This document shows, piece after piece, positions 8,062 to 16,939 of a stretch of DNA of 64,000 nucleotides. Numbering within the stretch: position 1 is the first letter of the stretch; every line of letters begins with the position of its first letter. The position numbers and the translations under genes were made by a program. Under the pieces are notes generated by a model. The model ran no database searches, was not told the DNA's origin, and worked only from the letters and a program-made list of their open reading frames with translations. The stretch comes from an uncultured Lachnospiraceae bacterium (GTDB lineage Bacteria; Bacillota; Clostridia; Lachnospirales; Lachnospiraceae). The stretch spans positions 1 to 64,000 of the forward strand of contig CAJUCN010000012.1 in NCBI GenBank assembly GCA_910585005.1. The letters run 5' to 3'.

Positions 8062-9237
8062 TTATTCGTATTTTACAAATTCTCCGTATTCTTTCCAGAT
8101 ATTGCACACCCAGGTTTTGCCCTGGTTGAAAATGATTTCTTCCTCATTCTCATCATAAAACTTAGCCGGGGTCCCGTCGCCGTCATACCTCTTCCAAGTC
8201 CCCTTAATTGCCTTGCCGCCGGTAAATACAATGGCATCTCCTTCCCCGTGAACGCCAAACGCCAAATAATCATGGTCGTCACGGACTTCCCCGTGACAGT
8301 ATTGGAACACCACGTTCGCTACCGTAAGCTGGCTGTTATCGATCTCATCGATCTGTTCTTTACCGTTCTGGAACCGGTAATACAGCCCGTCCTCCTCATG
8401 ATATTCAAAATAGGGGTTATAGGCCCCGTACCCGCCTTTATTCCCTTCTGTCCCACCAGGATAGATCTTTACTGCGTCTTCCATCTCCTCGTAATTTTCC
8501 TGGGCTTTCACACCGTCCGCCGCAAAGGTAAAAGGCGGTACATAAGCGTCATCGTATTCCCAATCATAACCAAGCCGCTGGGCATCCTCAAGCATACCTT
8601 CTATAAACAAGTATCCCGTAAACTCTTTGGTGTATCCAGGCCGTTCCACCCTATCAAATGCTTTGTGGGCAGGGTTATGGATTCCATCCACGCTTGCACT
8701 GATATTCTGAACCGTATCCCGGTTGATCAGTTCCTCCACATACGGTTTTGCCAATCCCCAGTTACAATAAATGGCCTCATACCCCATAGCAACATAGATA
8801 AAATAATCCCGGCTGGAACGAACCGGGCCGATCCTGTCTAAGTCGTCAAAATCTTCAAAAACTGCCATCAGCCTGGTAATACGCCCTTCTACCGGAGCCT
8901 CGTAAATAATGCCGGCTTTAGAAATCCCATATTGGGGCATAGCCGGTGAATTGTTCGGTATCATAACCGCAATAGGACGCCTGTTAGCCACCTTAACATC
9001 CGTCCATTCTCCTGTCAGGTAGCTTTGTATCTGTCCGTCTTTCTCCTGCCTTTTTCCGATCACCGGAAATCCTTCCGGAACAGGCGTTGCATCCGGCGTA
9101 GGGTTTGGCGTTGCCGCCGGCGCTTCCTCTTTTGTCTGATCTGGTTCTTTCACATCCTCCTGCGCCTTACCACAGCCAAACAACATGGTACAAGCTGTAA
9201 TTCCCGCCAAAAACAGCAATATCGCTTTCTTCTTCAT
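8062..9237 (-). CDS. DUF3048 (YerB-like) lipoprotein
   Basis: A 391-residue secreted lipoprotein. The N-terminus MKKKAILLFLAGITACTM runs into lipobox LFGC, with the lipidated Cys near 22, followed by a Pro/Thr-rich linker (PAATPNPTPDATPVPEG). The rest matches the DUF3048 family (Bacillus YerB), recognised by segments such as RPIAVMIPN, GRITRLMAVF, IGPVRSSRDYF and VNVVFQY-like text near the C-terminus. Family function is unknown; it is likely anchored to the outer face of the membrane. The start is supported by GGAG eight bases upstream. It lies between the MBL hydrolase and glmS and ends at its own strong terminator, so it may be the last gene of the rel transcript or a unit of its own. Confidence 0.85.
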   Translation of the reverse strand: MKKKAILLFLAGITACTMLFGCGKAQEDVKEPDQTKEEAPAATPNPTPDATPVPEGFPVIGKRQEKDGQIQSYLTGEWTDVKVANRRPIAVMIPNNSPAMPQYGISKAGIIYEAPVEGRITRLMAVFEDFDDLDRIGPVRSSRDYFIYVAMGYEAIYCNWGLAKPYVEELINRDTVQNISASVDGIHNPAHKAFDRVERPGYTKEFTGYLFIEGMLEDAQRLGYDWEYDDAYVPPFTFAADGVKAQENYEEMEDAVKIYPGGTEGNKGGYGAYNPYFEYHEEDGLYYRFQNGKEQIDEIDNSQLTVANVVFQYCHGEVRDDHDYLAFGVHGEGDAIVFTGGKAIKGTWKRYDGDGTPAKFYDENEEEIIFNQGKTWVCNIWKEYGEFVKYE

Positions 9238-9300
9238 TTATATTCTCCATTCTTTCCCAGACGGTATATCTGTCTGTGGATCATCTTTGCGGCATCCTTT

Positions 9301-9930
9301 TTACAAAAAAGGATTATATTTCTTCTCATGCCCAATACTGGTAGCATCTCCATGCCCCGGGTAGACCTTTACCTCCTCCGGCAAAGGCAGCAGTTTTTCC
9401 TTTACGGAACGCACCAACGTACTCATGCTGCCAGTGGGCAGGTCTGTCCGCCCCACCGACTCCTGAAATAAAGTATCCCCACTGATCAGAATTTTATCAT
9501 TCTCAAAATAATAACAACAGCTTCCTGCCGTATGTCCGGGTGTTGCAATCAATGTGCAAGTGATGCCGGCAACAGTAATTTTTCCGCCATCCTCCACATA
9601 TTCGTCTGCTTTTACCGTGCAGGCCCTTCCCGCACCCTTTGATACATTTAAGGATGCATCTTCGCACAGCTCTTTTTCTCCCGCACAGGCATATACTTTC
9701 GCACCGGACAGTTCTTTTAGCCGCTCCACTCCCCAAATATGATCGAAATGCCCATGGGTTAAAAGAATCGCTTCCACCGAAAATCCTTTCTCCTTTAATC
9801 CATGATAAAGATACTCCCCTTTATCCGCCGGATCAAATACCACTGCTTTCGTATTGTTTTCTTCGTATACAAAATAACAGTTTGTCTGGCACATTCCAAG
9901 GACGATCCGTCCTATCTTTAATTTTTCCAT
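9301..9930 (-). CDS. MBL-fold metallo-hydrolase (glyoxalase II-like)
   Basis: A 209-residue metallo-beta-lactamase-fold hydrolase. The metal-binding signature THGHFDH is near residue 60, followed by the second His in TPGHTAGS, the bridging Asp in ISGDTLF and the last His in PGHGDAT. This compact form resembles glyoxalase II/YcbL-type thioester hydrolases. The exact substrate is not evident; hydroxyacylglutathione is unlikely in a clostridium that may lack glutathione. It follows rel by 16 bases with AGGAG at good spacing, so it is co-transcribed. The rel-MBL-hemZ neighbourhood is common in clostridia. Confidence 0.92.
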   Translation of the reverse strand: MEKLKIGRIVLGMCQTNCYFVYEENNTKAVVFDPADKGEYLYHGLKEKGFSVEAILLTHGHFDHIWGVERLKELSGAKVYACAGEKELCEDASLNVSKGAGRACTVKADEYVEDGGKITVAGITCTLIATPGHTAGSCCYYFENDKILISGDTLFQESVGRTDLPTGSMSTLVRSVKEKLLPLPEEVKVYPGHGDATSIGHEKKYNPFL

Positions 9931-9946
9931 TTCTGCCCTCTCCTTA

Positions 9947-12268
9947 TCAGCCTGTTGTCCTCTCTATATCTATGACGCTTTCAATAGACCGGATTTTTTC
10001 AATGATCCGGATCAATTCATCTCTGTTGCTGATCTCAAATGCCACGGACATTGTCGCAAGTCCCTGCTTATTTGCTCTGGTATTCATAGAAAGAATATCA
10101 ATATCCTTTTCGGTAAGGGCCTTGGAGATATCTGCCAGTAATCCGTTTCTGTTGTTGGCATATATCTTGATCTCCGCAAGATACGTCTCTCCCGGATTTC
10201 CTTCCGCCGCGCCTTCCCAATCCGCATCAATCAGCCTTTCTCTCTCCAATTCCGGCAAGTTCAGCATATTGATACAATCCGTCCTGTGAATAGAAACCCC
10301 TCGTCCTCTGGTAATAAATCCCACGATCTCATCTCCAGGGACTGGTGAACAACATTTAGAAAACCGCACTGCCAGGTCATGGATCCCTTTGACTACGATT
10401 CCGCTCTTTGAACGGATCTTAACAGGACGTTTTGCCACTTCCCCGCCGGCAACTGAGGCAAGGATCTCTTCATCGGTCAATTCCCGCTTATGATCTTTGG
10501 TGTAGCTCTCCATCATCTTATTGATGATCTGGCCTTCTTTCAAACCTCCATGCCCAACTGCAGCCAACACAGAATTCCAATCCCGAAAGCCGTATTTTAA
10601 CATGATCACATCCATATACTCAGGCTTCATGATATCCGGCATGTTAATGCCTTTGGCACGGCAATAATTGTTAAGCAACTCTTTGCCTTTGACTATATTT
10701 TCTTCCTTATATTCATTTTTAAACCACTGATTGATCTTATTTTTCGCCTGGGTACTTTTCACCACATTCAGCCAGTCCCGGCTGGGACCTTTTGAATTTT
10801 GGGATGTCATGATCTCGATCCTGTCGCCATTTTTAATCTCATAATCAATGGTAACAAGCCTTCCGTTTACTCTCGCGCCAATCATTTTATTTCCCACTGC
10901 GCTGTGGATACAATAAGCAAAATCAATAGGCGTAGAACCTGCCGGAAGATTCTTTACTTCTCCGGTAGGCGTAAAGCAGTATACACTGTCAGAGAACAAG
11001 TCCAAATCACTTTTAAGCAGGTTCATAAATTCCTTGTTATCTGACATATCACGCTGCCATTCCAAAATCTGCCTCAGCCACACCAGCTTTTCTTCTTCTG
11101 AGCTTTCCACCTTCTTGCCGTCAGACGCTTCCTTATATTTCCAGTGGGCAGCAATCCCGTATTCAGCCGCCTTATGCATTTCGTAGGTACGGATCTGAAT
11201 CTCAAAGGGCTGCCCGCTGCCCCCGATCAGCGTTGTGTGGAGAGACTGGTACATATTTGCTTTCGGCATAGCAATATAATCTTTGAATCGCCCAGGGATC
11301 GGTTTGTACATCTCATGGATCACCCCAAGGGCTGCATAACAGTCTTTCACTGTCTCCACAATAATCCGCACGGCAAACAAGTCATAGATCTGGTCAATGG
11401 ATTTATTTTGATTTACCATCTTTTTATAGATACTGAAAAAATGTTTTACACGCCCGTCGATCTGGGCAGTGATCCCGGCATTTTTAATATGCTCGCTGAC
11501 TTCGTCAACAATATTTTGAATATATTTTTCACGGACGCTTTTACGCACCGCAATCTTTTCTACCAGATCATAGTATGCTTCCGGCTCTAAATATTTTAAA
11601 GACAGGTCATCCAGCTCCACCTTGATCTTAGAGATGCCCAGCCTCTGGGCAATGGGCGCATAAATTTCCATCGTCTCTCTGGCAATCCTTTGCTGGCTCT
11701 CCGGTTTTTGGTATTTTAAGGTACGCATATTGTGAAGCCGGTCCGCCAGCTTAATGATAATCACCCGGATATCCTTTGCCATTGCCAGGAACATTTTCCG
11801 CAGGTTTTCCGCCTGCATCTCAAACCTGTCCGGCTGGTCTCCGCTGCCCCTTGAAAAATGCAGATTCTGTAGCTTAGTCACGCCATCCACCAGAAGTTCC
11901 ACATCTGCGCCAAACTGTTCCCTGATCTCTTCGGAAGTCAGGATCGTGTCTTCCACCACATCGTGCAAAAGCCCTGCTGCAATCGTTTCCTTATCCATTT
12001 CCAAGTCTGCAAGAACGATCGAAACACATAATGGATGGACGATATAAGGTTCCCCTGATTTCCGCACCTGATCTTCATGCGCCTTAAAAGCAAGATGATA
12101 AGCTTTTTCTATTAAAGTAATATCATCCGACGGATGATATTTGCGGACACGCAAAATCAAATCCCGATATAATTGTTCAGGACTTTGGAATTCCCGTATA
12201 TCTTCAATTCTTCCGTCATCAAATACAATTTCGTTTTTTTGGCGGCTTGTGTTCTTTTCTTCCGTCAT
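9947..12268 (-). CDS. rel: Bifunctional (p)ppGpp synthetase/hydrolase Rel
   Basis: A 773-residue RelA/SpoT homologue that makes and degrades the alarmone (p)ppGpp. Domains in order: HD hydrolase (about 45-200) with LLHDVVEDT intact, so hydrolysis should work; synthetase (about 235-350) with GRVKHFFSIYKKM, PGRFKDYIA and EIQIRTYEMHK; TGS (about 395-455) with CFTPTGEVKNLPAGSTPIDF; a zinc-finger/helical region with CCSPVPGDEI; and a C-terminal ACT domain. The start at 12268 has AAGGTG eight bases upstream and lies 33 bases after a consensus -10. Transcription diverges from the OFA carrier gene. The MBL hydrolase follows. Confidence 0.97.
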   Translation of the reverse strand: MTEEKNTSRQKNEIVFDDGRIEDIREFQSPEQLYRDLILRVRKYHPSDDITLIEKAYHLAFKAHEDQVRKSGEPYIVHPLCVSIVLADLEMDKETIAAGLLHDVVEDTILTSEEIREQFGADVELLVDGVTKLQNLHFSRGSGDQPDRFEMQAENLRKMFLAMAKDIRVIIIKLADRLHNMRTLKYQKPESQQRIARETMEIYAPIAQRLGISKIKVELDDLSLKYLEPEAYYDLVEKIAVRKSVREKYIQNIVDEVSEHIKNAGITAQIDGRVKHFFSIYKKMVNQNKSIDQIYDLFAVRIIVETVKDCYAALGVIHEMYKPIPGRFKDYIAMPKANMYQSLHTTLIGGSGQPFEIQIRTYEMHKAAEYGIAAHWKYKEASDGKKVESSEEEKLVWLRQILEWQRDMSDNKEFMNLLKSDLDLFSDSVYCFTPTGEVKNLPAGSTPIDFAYCIHSAVGNKMIGARVNGRLVTIDYEIKNGDRIEIMTSQNSKGPSRDWLNVVKSTQAKNKINQWFKNEYKEENIVKGKELLNNYCRAKGINMPDIMKPEYMDVIMLKYGFRDWNSVLAAVGHGGLKEGQIINKMMESYTKDHKRELTDEEILASVAGGEVAKRPVKIRSKSGIVVKGIHDLAVRFSKCCSPVPGDEIVGFITRGRGVSIHRTDCINMLNLPELERERLIDADWEGAAEGNPGETYLAEIKIYANNRNGLLADISKALTEKDIDILSMNTRANKQGLATMSVAFEISNRDELIRIIEKIRSIESVIDIERTTG

Positions 12269-12300
12269 ATCGTCACACCTTTAGACTATTAATACCCAAT

Positions 12301-12329
12301 ATTATATATTCTTTTAAGAATATAGTCAA
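12301..12329 (-). promoter_or_regulatory. Promoter of rel with a palindrome in the spacer
   Basis: TTGACT (12329-12324), 17 bp, TATAAT (12306-12301) on the minus strand. Bases 12305-12324 form a 20-bp inverted repeat, TATATTCTT-AA-AAGAATATA, filling the spacer, which could be an operator. Confidence 0.85.
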
Positions 12330-12345
12330 TGAGCCTATTTTGGAC

Positions 12346-12373
12346 TTGAAAAATACAGTCTCTCAGTTATAAT
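12346..12373 (+). promoter_or_regulatory. Promoter of the OFA-family carrier
   Basis: TTGAAA (12346-12351), 16 bp, perfect TATAAT (12368-12373), diverging from the rel promoter only 17 bp away. The predicted transcript start is about 45 bases before the ATG at 12425. Confidence 0.7.
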
Positions 12374-12424
12374 TGAGTTTAGGGTTTTTATCCAATTATA
12401 AACATTAAGAAAGTGAGTTGCATC

Positions 12425-13747
12425 ATGAAAAATCTATCAAAGAACAAATGGGTACGAGCTGCAATACCCGCACTATTACTTCACTGCAGTATTGGTACAG
12501 TTTACTGTTGGTCTATCTTCAGCCAGGAAATTGCTGATTATATCGGCTTTTCCAAGGGCGCTACCGAATGGGCTTTCAGCTTTGCTATTTTCTTCCTTGG
12601 CATGTCTGCTGCTTTCCTCGGTAATATTGTTGAGAAGGATATTCATAAATCCTCCCTCATTGCCAGTATCTGTTTCGCGGCAGGTATGGCAGGCACTGGC
12701 CTGTTTATCTGGTACGGCGGCGCACATAAAGGAAGCGCCCTTGCACTGATCGGTATTTATGTCTGCTATGGTTTTATTATGGGAATTGGTTTGGGAACAG
12801 GTTATCTTTCCCCCGTTAAAACCCTGATGTTATGGTTTCAGGACCGTAAAGGACTTGCTACCGGGCTTGCCGTAGCAGGCTTCGGCGCAGCAAAAGCAAT
12901 TGCAAGCCCTATCATGCAGTCTCTCCTCAACTCTTTAGGCGATGGGGGCATCTACAAAATGTTTCTGATTCTTGCCGTTGTCTATTTTATCATGATGTTT
13001 GTAGGGCATCTCCTTTTAGCCAAACCGGAAGGCTGGCATGAATCTGCTTCCAATGAAAAGGGCGCACGCGCTATTGATGTAATCAAAGCAAAACCCGTCA
13101 CTTTCATCGGAATCTGGCTGATGTTTTATATCAATATCACTTGTGGTCTTGCCTTGATCTCTCAGGAAAAAATGATTATCAAGTGTATCGGCCTTGTAGG
13201 CATGGTAGGCGTCCTTTCCTCCGTAACGGCTGTTTTCAATGCAGGTGGCCGTCTCGGCTTTTCTGCATGGGCTGATACTTTTAAGGATAGAAATACTATT
13301 TACAAGATTATCTTTATTCTGTCCATCGTTGCCACTGCCCTTGTGATCGCTACCCAGGGAATTACAAACATGGGTCAAAATACACTCATCATGATTCTGG
13401 TATTGATCCTCCTATTTGTCGTAAACGCAGGATACGGCGGCGGTTTTAGCAATGTGCCAACCCTTCTTTCCGATCATTATGGTATGAAAAATATCAGTGC
13501 GATCCACGGGATCACCCTTTCCGCATGGGCTTTCGCCGGACTTACCGGCAACCAGATGGCTGCTTTCATCGTAAAGCATTTTGGCAAGGAAGTAGAGCTT
13601 GCCCATAAATTGGCGGACGGAAGCATGGAAACAATCATGGTCAATCCTACAGGATACCAGACTGTTCTGTATGTAACGATCGTGCTTTACATAATTGCAG
13701 GAGTCATCTGCTTCACCATGGTAGGAAAAAAATCCGAAGAAAAATAA
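12425..13747 (+). CDS. OFA-family MFS transporter (oxalate/formate antiporter-like)
   Basis: A 440-residue membrane carrier with about twelve hydrophobic segments. The N-terminal text WVRAAIPALLLHCSIGTVYCWSIF and the segment GTGYLSPVKTLMLWFQDRKGLATGLAVAGFG are the recognisable OFA signatures (around residues 120-150). OFA carriers exchange or import small carboxylates such as oxalate, formate or pyruvate; the true substrate cannot be told from sequence. I chose ATG 12425; a GTG at 12413 is in frame but has no ribosome binding site. The gene stands alone on the plus strand, diverging from rel and ending at a two-way terminator. Co-regulation with rel through the shared intergenic region is possible. 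Confidence 0.9.
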   Translation: MKNLSKNKWVRAAIPALLLHCSIGTVYCWSIFSQEIADYIGFSKGATEWAFSFAIFFLGMSAAFLGNIVEKDIHKSSLIASICFAAGMAGTGLFIWYGGAHKGSALALIGIYVCYGFIMGIGLGTGYLSPVKTLMLWFQDRKGLATGLAVAGFGAAKAIASPIMQSLLNSLGDGGIYKMFLILAVVYFIMMFVGHLLLAKPEGWHESASNEKGARAIDVIKAKPVTFIGIWLMFYINITCGLALISQEKMIIKCIGLVGMVGVLSSVTAVFNAGGRLGFSAWADTFKDRNTIYKIIFILSIVATALVIATQGITNMGQNTLIMILVLILLFVVNAGYGGGFSNVPTLLSDHYGMKNISAIHGITLSAWAFAGLTGNQMAAFIVKHFGKEVELAHKLADGSMETIMVNPTGYQTVLYVTIVLYIIAGVICFTMVGKKSEEK

Positions 13748-13905
13748 AGGGGAGTTAAGTCATATTTGCAAAAATATTGTTAAAATAAAGCAAGATATTT
13801 ATAGATTTATGTCGTTTTAGGCAATATAATAACAAACAGAGTTGAAACCAAATCAACTCGACGGTAATTAACAATTCCGGAAAAATTCCCCTTTTACACA
13901 AGCGA

Positions 13906-13931
13906 AAATCCCTGAGTTCACTCAGGGATTT
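13906..13931. terminator. Bidirectional terminator between the OFA carrier and DHH gene
   Basis: AAATCCCTGAG pairs with CTCAGGGATTT around a TTCA loop. It is followed by TTTGTTTG on the plus strand and TTTTCGCTT on the minus strand. It serves the carrier gene from the left and the DHH gene from the right. Confidence 0.88.
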
Positions 13932-13947
13932 TTGTTTGTGCTATCTT

Positions 13948-15465
13948 TTAATCTTTACCGATGGTAATCTTCTCATATGTTTTATCAAAAATACTTTTTT
14001 CAATGATATAAATATCATGAAGGTCATCCTTGCGGACAGCCAAAAAGTCTCCTTCCCTTCCAAGCATATATTTATCATCATCCCACTCGGTAAATACTTT
14101 TACCCTGTGGTCAAGCCGCTTTGTATAAATATAACTCTCTCCTGTAGGGATGCACGTCCTGGCATGGGGAACCAGTGGAAGATTCTTTCCTTCCACCATA
14201 TCCTTGACCGTCGGCGCATATTCTCCTTCAAACCGGTAAGGCGTTTCCATGACCTGATAACTACGGTCAAACTTTTCCTTTTTATTCGGATAGATCTCTC
14301 CCTTCACCCCGATCATGATATAGGTATCTTCCTGTATCTGTATATCCAGATCCCCTTCTAATGTACGCACGCAGACGGTAGAGCCTGGCTTTACAATTTC
14401 AGCCGCTTTTACAAACCCCAGGGGAAGCCGTCTCTTCCTGTACATTTCCATCCCCGTCAAGTCAATATCATACTCCCTTGCATGAATAATCTGGATATCA
14501 TCAAAGTAATCGTCCATACGCCATTTCAAAAAGCTGCCCACATCCTTTTCCCTGTGATATTTTTCATATGCTTTATCCAGAAGCTCCTTCTGGATAAACC
14601 CACCGGCCTTCTCCAAATGCCCTCCCCCGGAACCAATCTCATCGGTAATAAATTCAGCCAGCTCGCTTGCCTGAACTTCCATCACACAGCTACGCACCGA
14701 TATTTTCACTCCAAAGGACAACACACTATATACCAGACAGGTATCAACAGAGTCCACCTCAAGCATCAAGTCACTGATCATTCCAAGAATGTTAGGGTCA
14801 CAGGGCTTTGCTTCCACCACCGCATACCGGTAAGTCTCATTGTAAACATAGCCAAGAAGCGCCATCCCGGCGATCTCCAATTCCTCTAAAGACAGGTTCG
14901 CGTTTCGGAAACGGACAATCATGCTCCTTTCAAAAAACGCATCGTCTTGAAGATCCCGATCCAGCGGATGATAAACTTCCGTAAAATTATTGGTATCTGT
15001 CATAAGCCCATAATAAAGCGCAGTAGAGAGTCTTTTATTGTCATTGATATCCATCCCTTCCGCCTGCAAAAGCTCCCGCACCACTGTCGCGCAGGCCCCC
15101 AGGTTGCTTCTCACCTCATTCAGCGGAGGAAGAACTCCTGATACCTGATGGTGGTCGATCACTGCAACATGCTCCGCCTGAAAATACGTCACATTTCCCT
15201 CTCCATACTGGCAGTCTACAGTCACAAGCAGTTCCGGGACATCCAGCTCTTCCACATATTCGATAGGAATCTGTAATGTAGAAACCATTAAGACCAGATT
15301 GCTTTTTTGGATCGCCATTCTGCCTCCATAGACTAACCTGACCGTTTTTCCCTGTTCCTTCAGGTAGGTATACACCCCAAAACCGCTGGCTATGGCATCC
15401 GCATCCGGACTGTCATGACACTGTACCACAATATGATCATATGCAAGTAAATCCCTTAACCTCAT
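13948..15465 (-). CDS. DHH-family phosphoesterase with a C-terminal extension
   Basis: A 505-residue protein of the DHH/DHHA1 family, which includes NrnA-type nanoRNases and pAp or cyclic-dinucleotide phosphatases. The N-terminal part has HDSPDADAIASG (metal-binding Asp residues near 20) and VIDHHQVSG (the DHH motif near 110). DHHA1 appears as GSGGGHLEKAGG near residue 300. About 170 further residues follow, which I cannot assign; NrnA itself is about 320 residues. No membrane or PAS segments are present, so it is not GdpP. The start at 15465 is supported by GGAGGAG six bases upstream; the longer frame to 15543 would run back into the tRNA terminator. Confidence 0.85.
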   Translation of the reverse strand: MRLRDLLAYDHIVVQCHDSPDADAIASGFGVYTYLKEQGKTVRLVYGGRMAIQKSNLVLMVSTLQIPIEYVEELDVPELLVTVDCQYGEGNVTYFQAEHVAVIDHHQVSGVLPPLNEVRSNLGACATVVRELLQAEGMDINDNKRLSTALYYGLMTDTNNFTEVYHPLDRDLQDDAFFERSMIVRFRNANLSLEELEIAGMALLGYVYNETYRYAVVEAKPCDPNILGMISDLMLEVDSVDTCLVYSVLSFGVKISVRSCVMEVQASELAEFITDEIGSGGGHLEKAGGFIQKELLDKAYEKYHREKDVGSFLKWRMDDYFDDIQIIHAREYDIDLTGMEMYRKRRLPLGFVKAAEIVKPGSTVCVRTLEGDLDIQIQEDTYIMIGVKGEIYPNKKEKFDRSYQVMETPYRFEGEYAPTVKDMVEGKNLPLVPHARTCIPTGESYIYTKRLDHRVKVFTEWDDDKYMLGREGDFLAVRKDDLHDIYIIEKSIFDKTYEKITIGKD

Positions 15466-15541
15466 TTTTCTCCTCCCATAAAGCCACATATCCCTCATCC
15501 GCCTGCCACAGCGTGTCAAACAGATATTAAATTTCAGATTC

Positions 15542-15570
15542 AAAAAAAGCGCTACCCTCAGGCAACGCTT
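15542..15570 (-). terminator. Terminator after tRNA-Trp
   Basis: AAGCGTTGCC pairs with GGTAGCGCTT (one G-T pair) around TGAG on the minus strand, followed by seven T. It lies four bases past the tRNA 3' end. Confidence 0.88.
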
Positions 15571-15574
15571 CTAA

Positions 15575-15645
15575 CAGGGGCAGTAGGAATCGAACCCACA
15601 TCGACGGTTTTGGAGACCGCTGTTCTACCTTTGAACTATGCCCCT
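15575..15645 (-). tRNA. tRNA-Trp (anticodon CCA)
   Basis: The minus strand folds into a complete cloverleaf of 71 bases. The acceptor is AGGGGCA with TGCCCCT, the D arm starts GTTC, the anticodon loop is CTCCAAA between GCGGT and ACCGT, and the T arm is GTGGG-TTCGATT-CCTAC. The discriminator base is G, as expected for Trp. CCA is not encoded. It has its own promoter and terminator. Confidence 0.97.
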
Positions 15646-15686
15646 ATATCGTGGTTACAGCACACCTGCTTTAACCACCGAATGCT

Positions 15687-15716
15687 ATTATATCCTATTT
15701 GGCAGTTCCATGTCAA
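15687..15716 (-). promoter_or_regulatory. Promoter of tRNA-Trp
   Basis: Consensus TTGACA (15716-15711) and TATAAT (15692-15687) with an 18-bp spacer, 10 bp after the LCP stop codon. The 5' leader contains a hairpin at 15651-15678 (GTGGTTA with TAACCAC, extended by AGCA with TGCT). Confidence 0.88.
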
Positions 15717-15726
15717 TACATTTTCA

Positions 15727-16836
15727 CTAATATATTAAATAGTCTTTGGTATCTTCTTCTATGATCTTACTATAGCCCTTAAGCGCCTCGGAAGGCTCAT
15801 AAGCTTCTCCCGGATAAAGCAGTTCATGAAGCCTTACCACATTCTCTTCCAGAGAAATTGGCACAACACATTCCCCTTCTGTCCTGATCGGTCCCCCATT
15901 TAACATATCCCTGAAAGGAAACCCTTCACTAATCGTCACCTTGTAATCCCCAATCATTCCAAGCACTGGAAGCATATCCTCCACATCAACGGAAGTCACA
16001 ACATGGGGAAGGACTGCATCCGCTGCACTCATAAGCGTACCCAGGGAGGCTGTTTTGGCTTTTTCCATCATCGCGATCAACACATTTCTCTGCCTCTCCG
16101 TACGCTGGAAATCGTTGCCTACATGCCGGATCCTACAGTAAGCCGTTGCCTGCAGCCCGTTTAAGGTCTGCATACCCGGTTCTGTCACCGGCGTATAGTC
16201 CACACCTTCGTTGGCCTCAAAATGCATGCCATCGGTAGTGGTTCCCACCATACTGATCTGGTAATTGTTCAGATGGGAGATCTCCGCCTGTGTCACTTCC
16301 ATTTCAATCCCCCCAAGAGCATCTACCGCCTCCATCAATCCCTCAAATCCCACCGTCACATAATCGGTGATGTAAAGGTCTGTATTCATGTTGAGCATTC
16401 CCAACGCCTGCTTAGGACCGCCAAAGGCATATGCCGCATTACATTTTTTGTATACGTCATTTCCAATGTTAAGATAAGTATCCCTGTAAACAGAAATAAG
16501 GCGCACTTCATGCTTGTCCATATCAATGGAACAGATCATGATGGTATCGCTTCTGTTATTCCCCTTTCCAAGATTTTCATCCCTGGCATCCACACCAAAA
16601 AAAGCAATATTGTAAACTCCTGTATATTCGTTTACCTTGTCCGGTTCTTTTGACTCTGTCACCTTTTGCTTGACTTCCTCATTAACAGCAATTTGTTCCT
16701 TATCTATAATATCTTTCTTTACACCATCTTTCCCTGTGGTACGAAGCACCACAAACAATATTCCAACTGCAGCAGCAAGAACAAGTATTTCAATTATGAA
16801 TAATGGTATCTGTTTCACCCATTTCTTCTTTTCCAT
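15727..16836 (-). CDS. LytR-CpsA-Psr (LCP) family cell-wall ligase
   Basis: A 369-residue type II membrane protein with a basic N-terminus (MEKKKWVK) and one membrane segment near 9-30. The LCP domain begins around 75 and shows the family signatures GKGNNRSDTIMICSID (Arg/Asp ligand site), RDTYLNIGN and the C-terminal CRIRHVGNDFQRTERQ. LCP enzymes transfer wall teichoic acid, capsule or similar polymers from lipid carriers to peptidoglycan outside the cell. The start has AAGGAG seven bases upstream. It follows radA with a 103-base gap. No terminator follows its stop; readthrough would end at the terminator after tRNA-Trp. Confidence 0.92.
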   Translation of the reverse strand: MEKKKWVKQIPLFIIEILVLAAAVGILFVVLRTTGKDGVKKDIIDKEQIAVNEEVKQKVTESKEPDKVNEYTGVYNIAFFGVDARDENLGKGNNRSDTIMICSIDMDKHEVRLISVYRDTYLNIGNDVYKKCNAAYAFGGPKQALGMLNMNTDLYITDYVTVGFEGLMEAVDALGGIEMEVTQAEISHLNNYQISMVGTTTDGMHFEANEGVDYTPVTEPGMQTLNGLQATAYCRIRHVGNDFQRTERQRNVLIAMMEKAKTASLGTLMSAADAVLPHVVTSVDVEDMLPVLGMIGDYKVTISEGFPFRDMLNGGPIRTEGECVVPISLEENVVRLHELLYPGEAYEPSEALKGYSKIIEEDTKDYLIY

Positions 16837-16939
16837 CTTTAGCTCCTTTTATCCTAATTGCATACATTTTATCATAATAAGGACGTTTTGGATACTTTAA
16901 TTTATATTTTTGTTAAATTTGTCATACTTTTGTCATATA

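Noticed and set aside
8248..8841. 197-codon plus-strand ORF
   Set aside because: Antisense to the DUF3048 gene, which has clear lipoprotein and family features.
9639..10289. 216-codon plus-strand ORF
   Set aside because: Spans the antisense of the hydrolase and rel ends; no domain features.
15466..15543. Longer start for the DHH protein
   Set aside because: It would begin inside the tRNA terminator; GGAGGAG supports ATG 15465.
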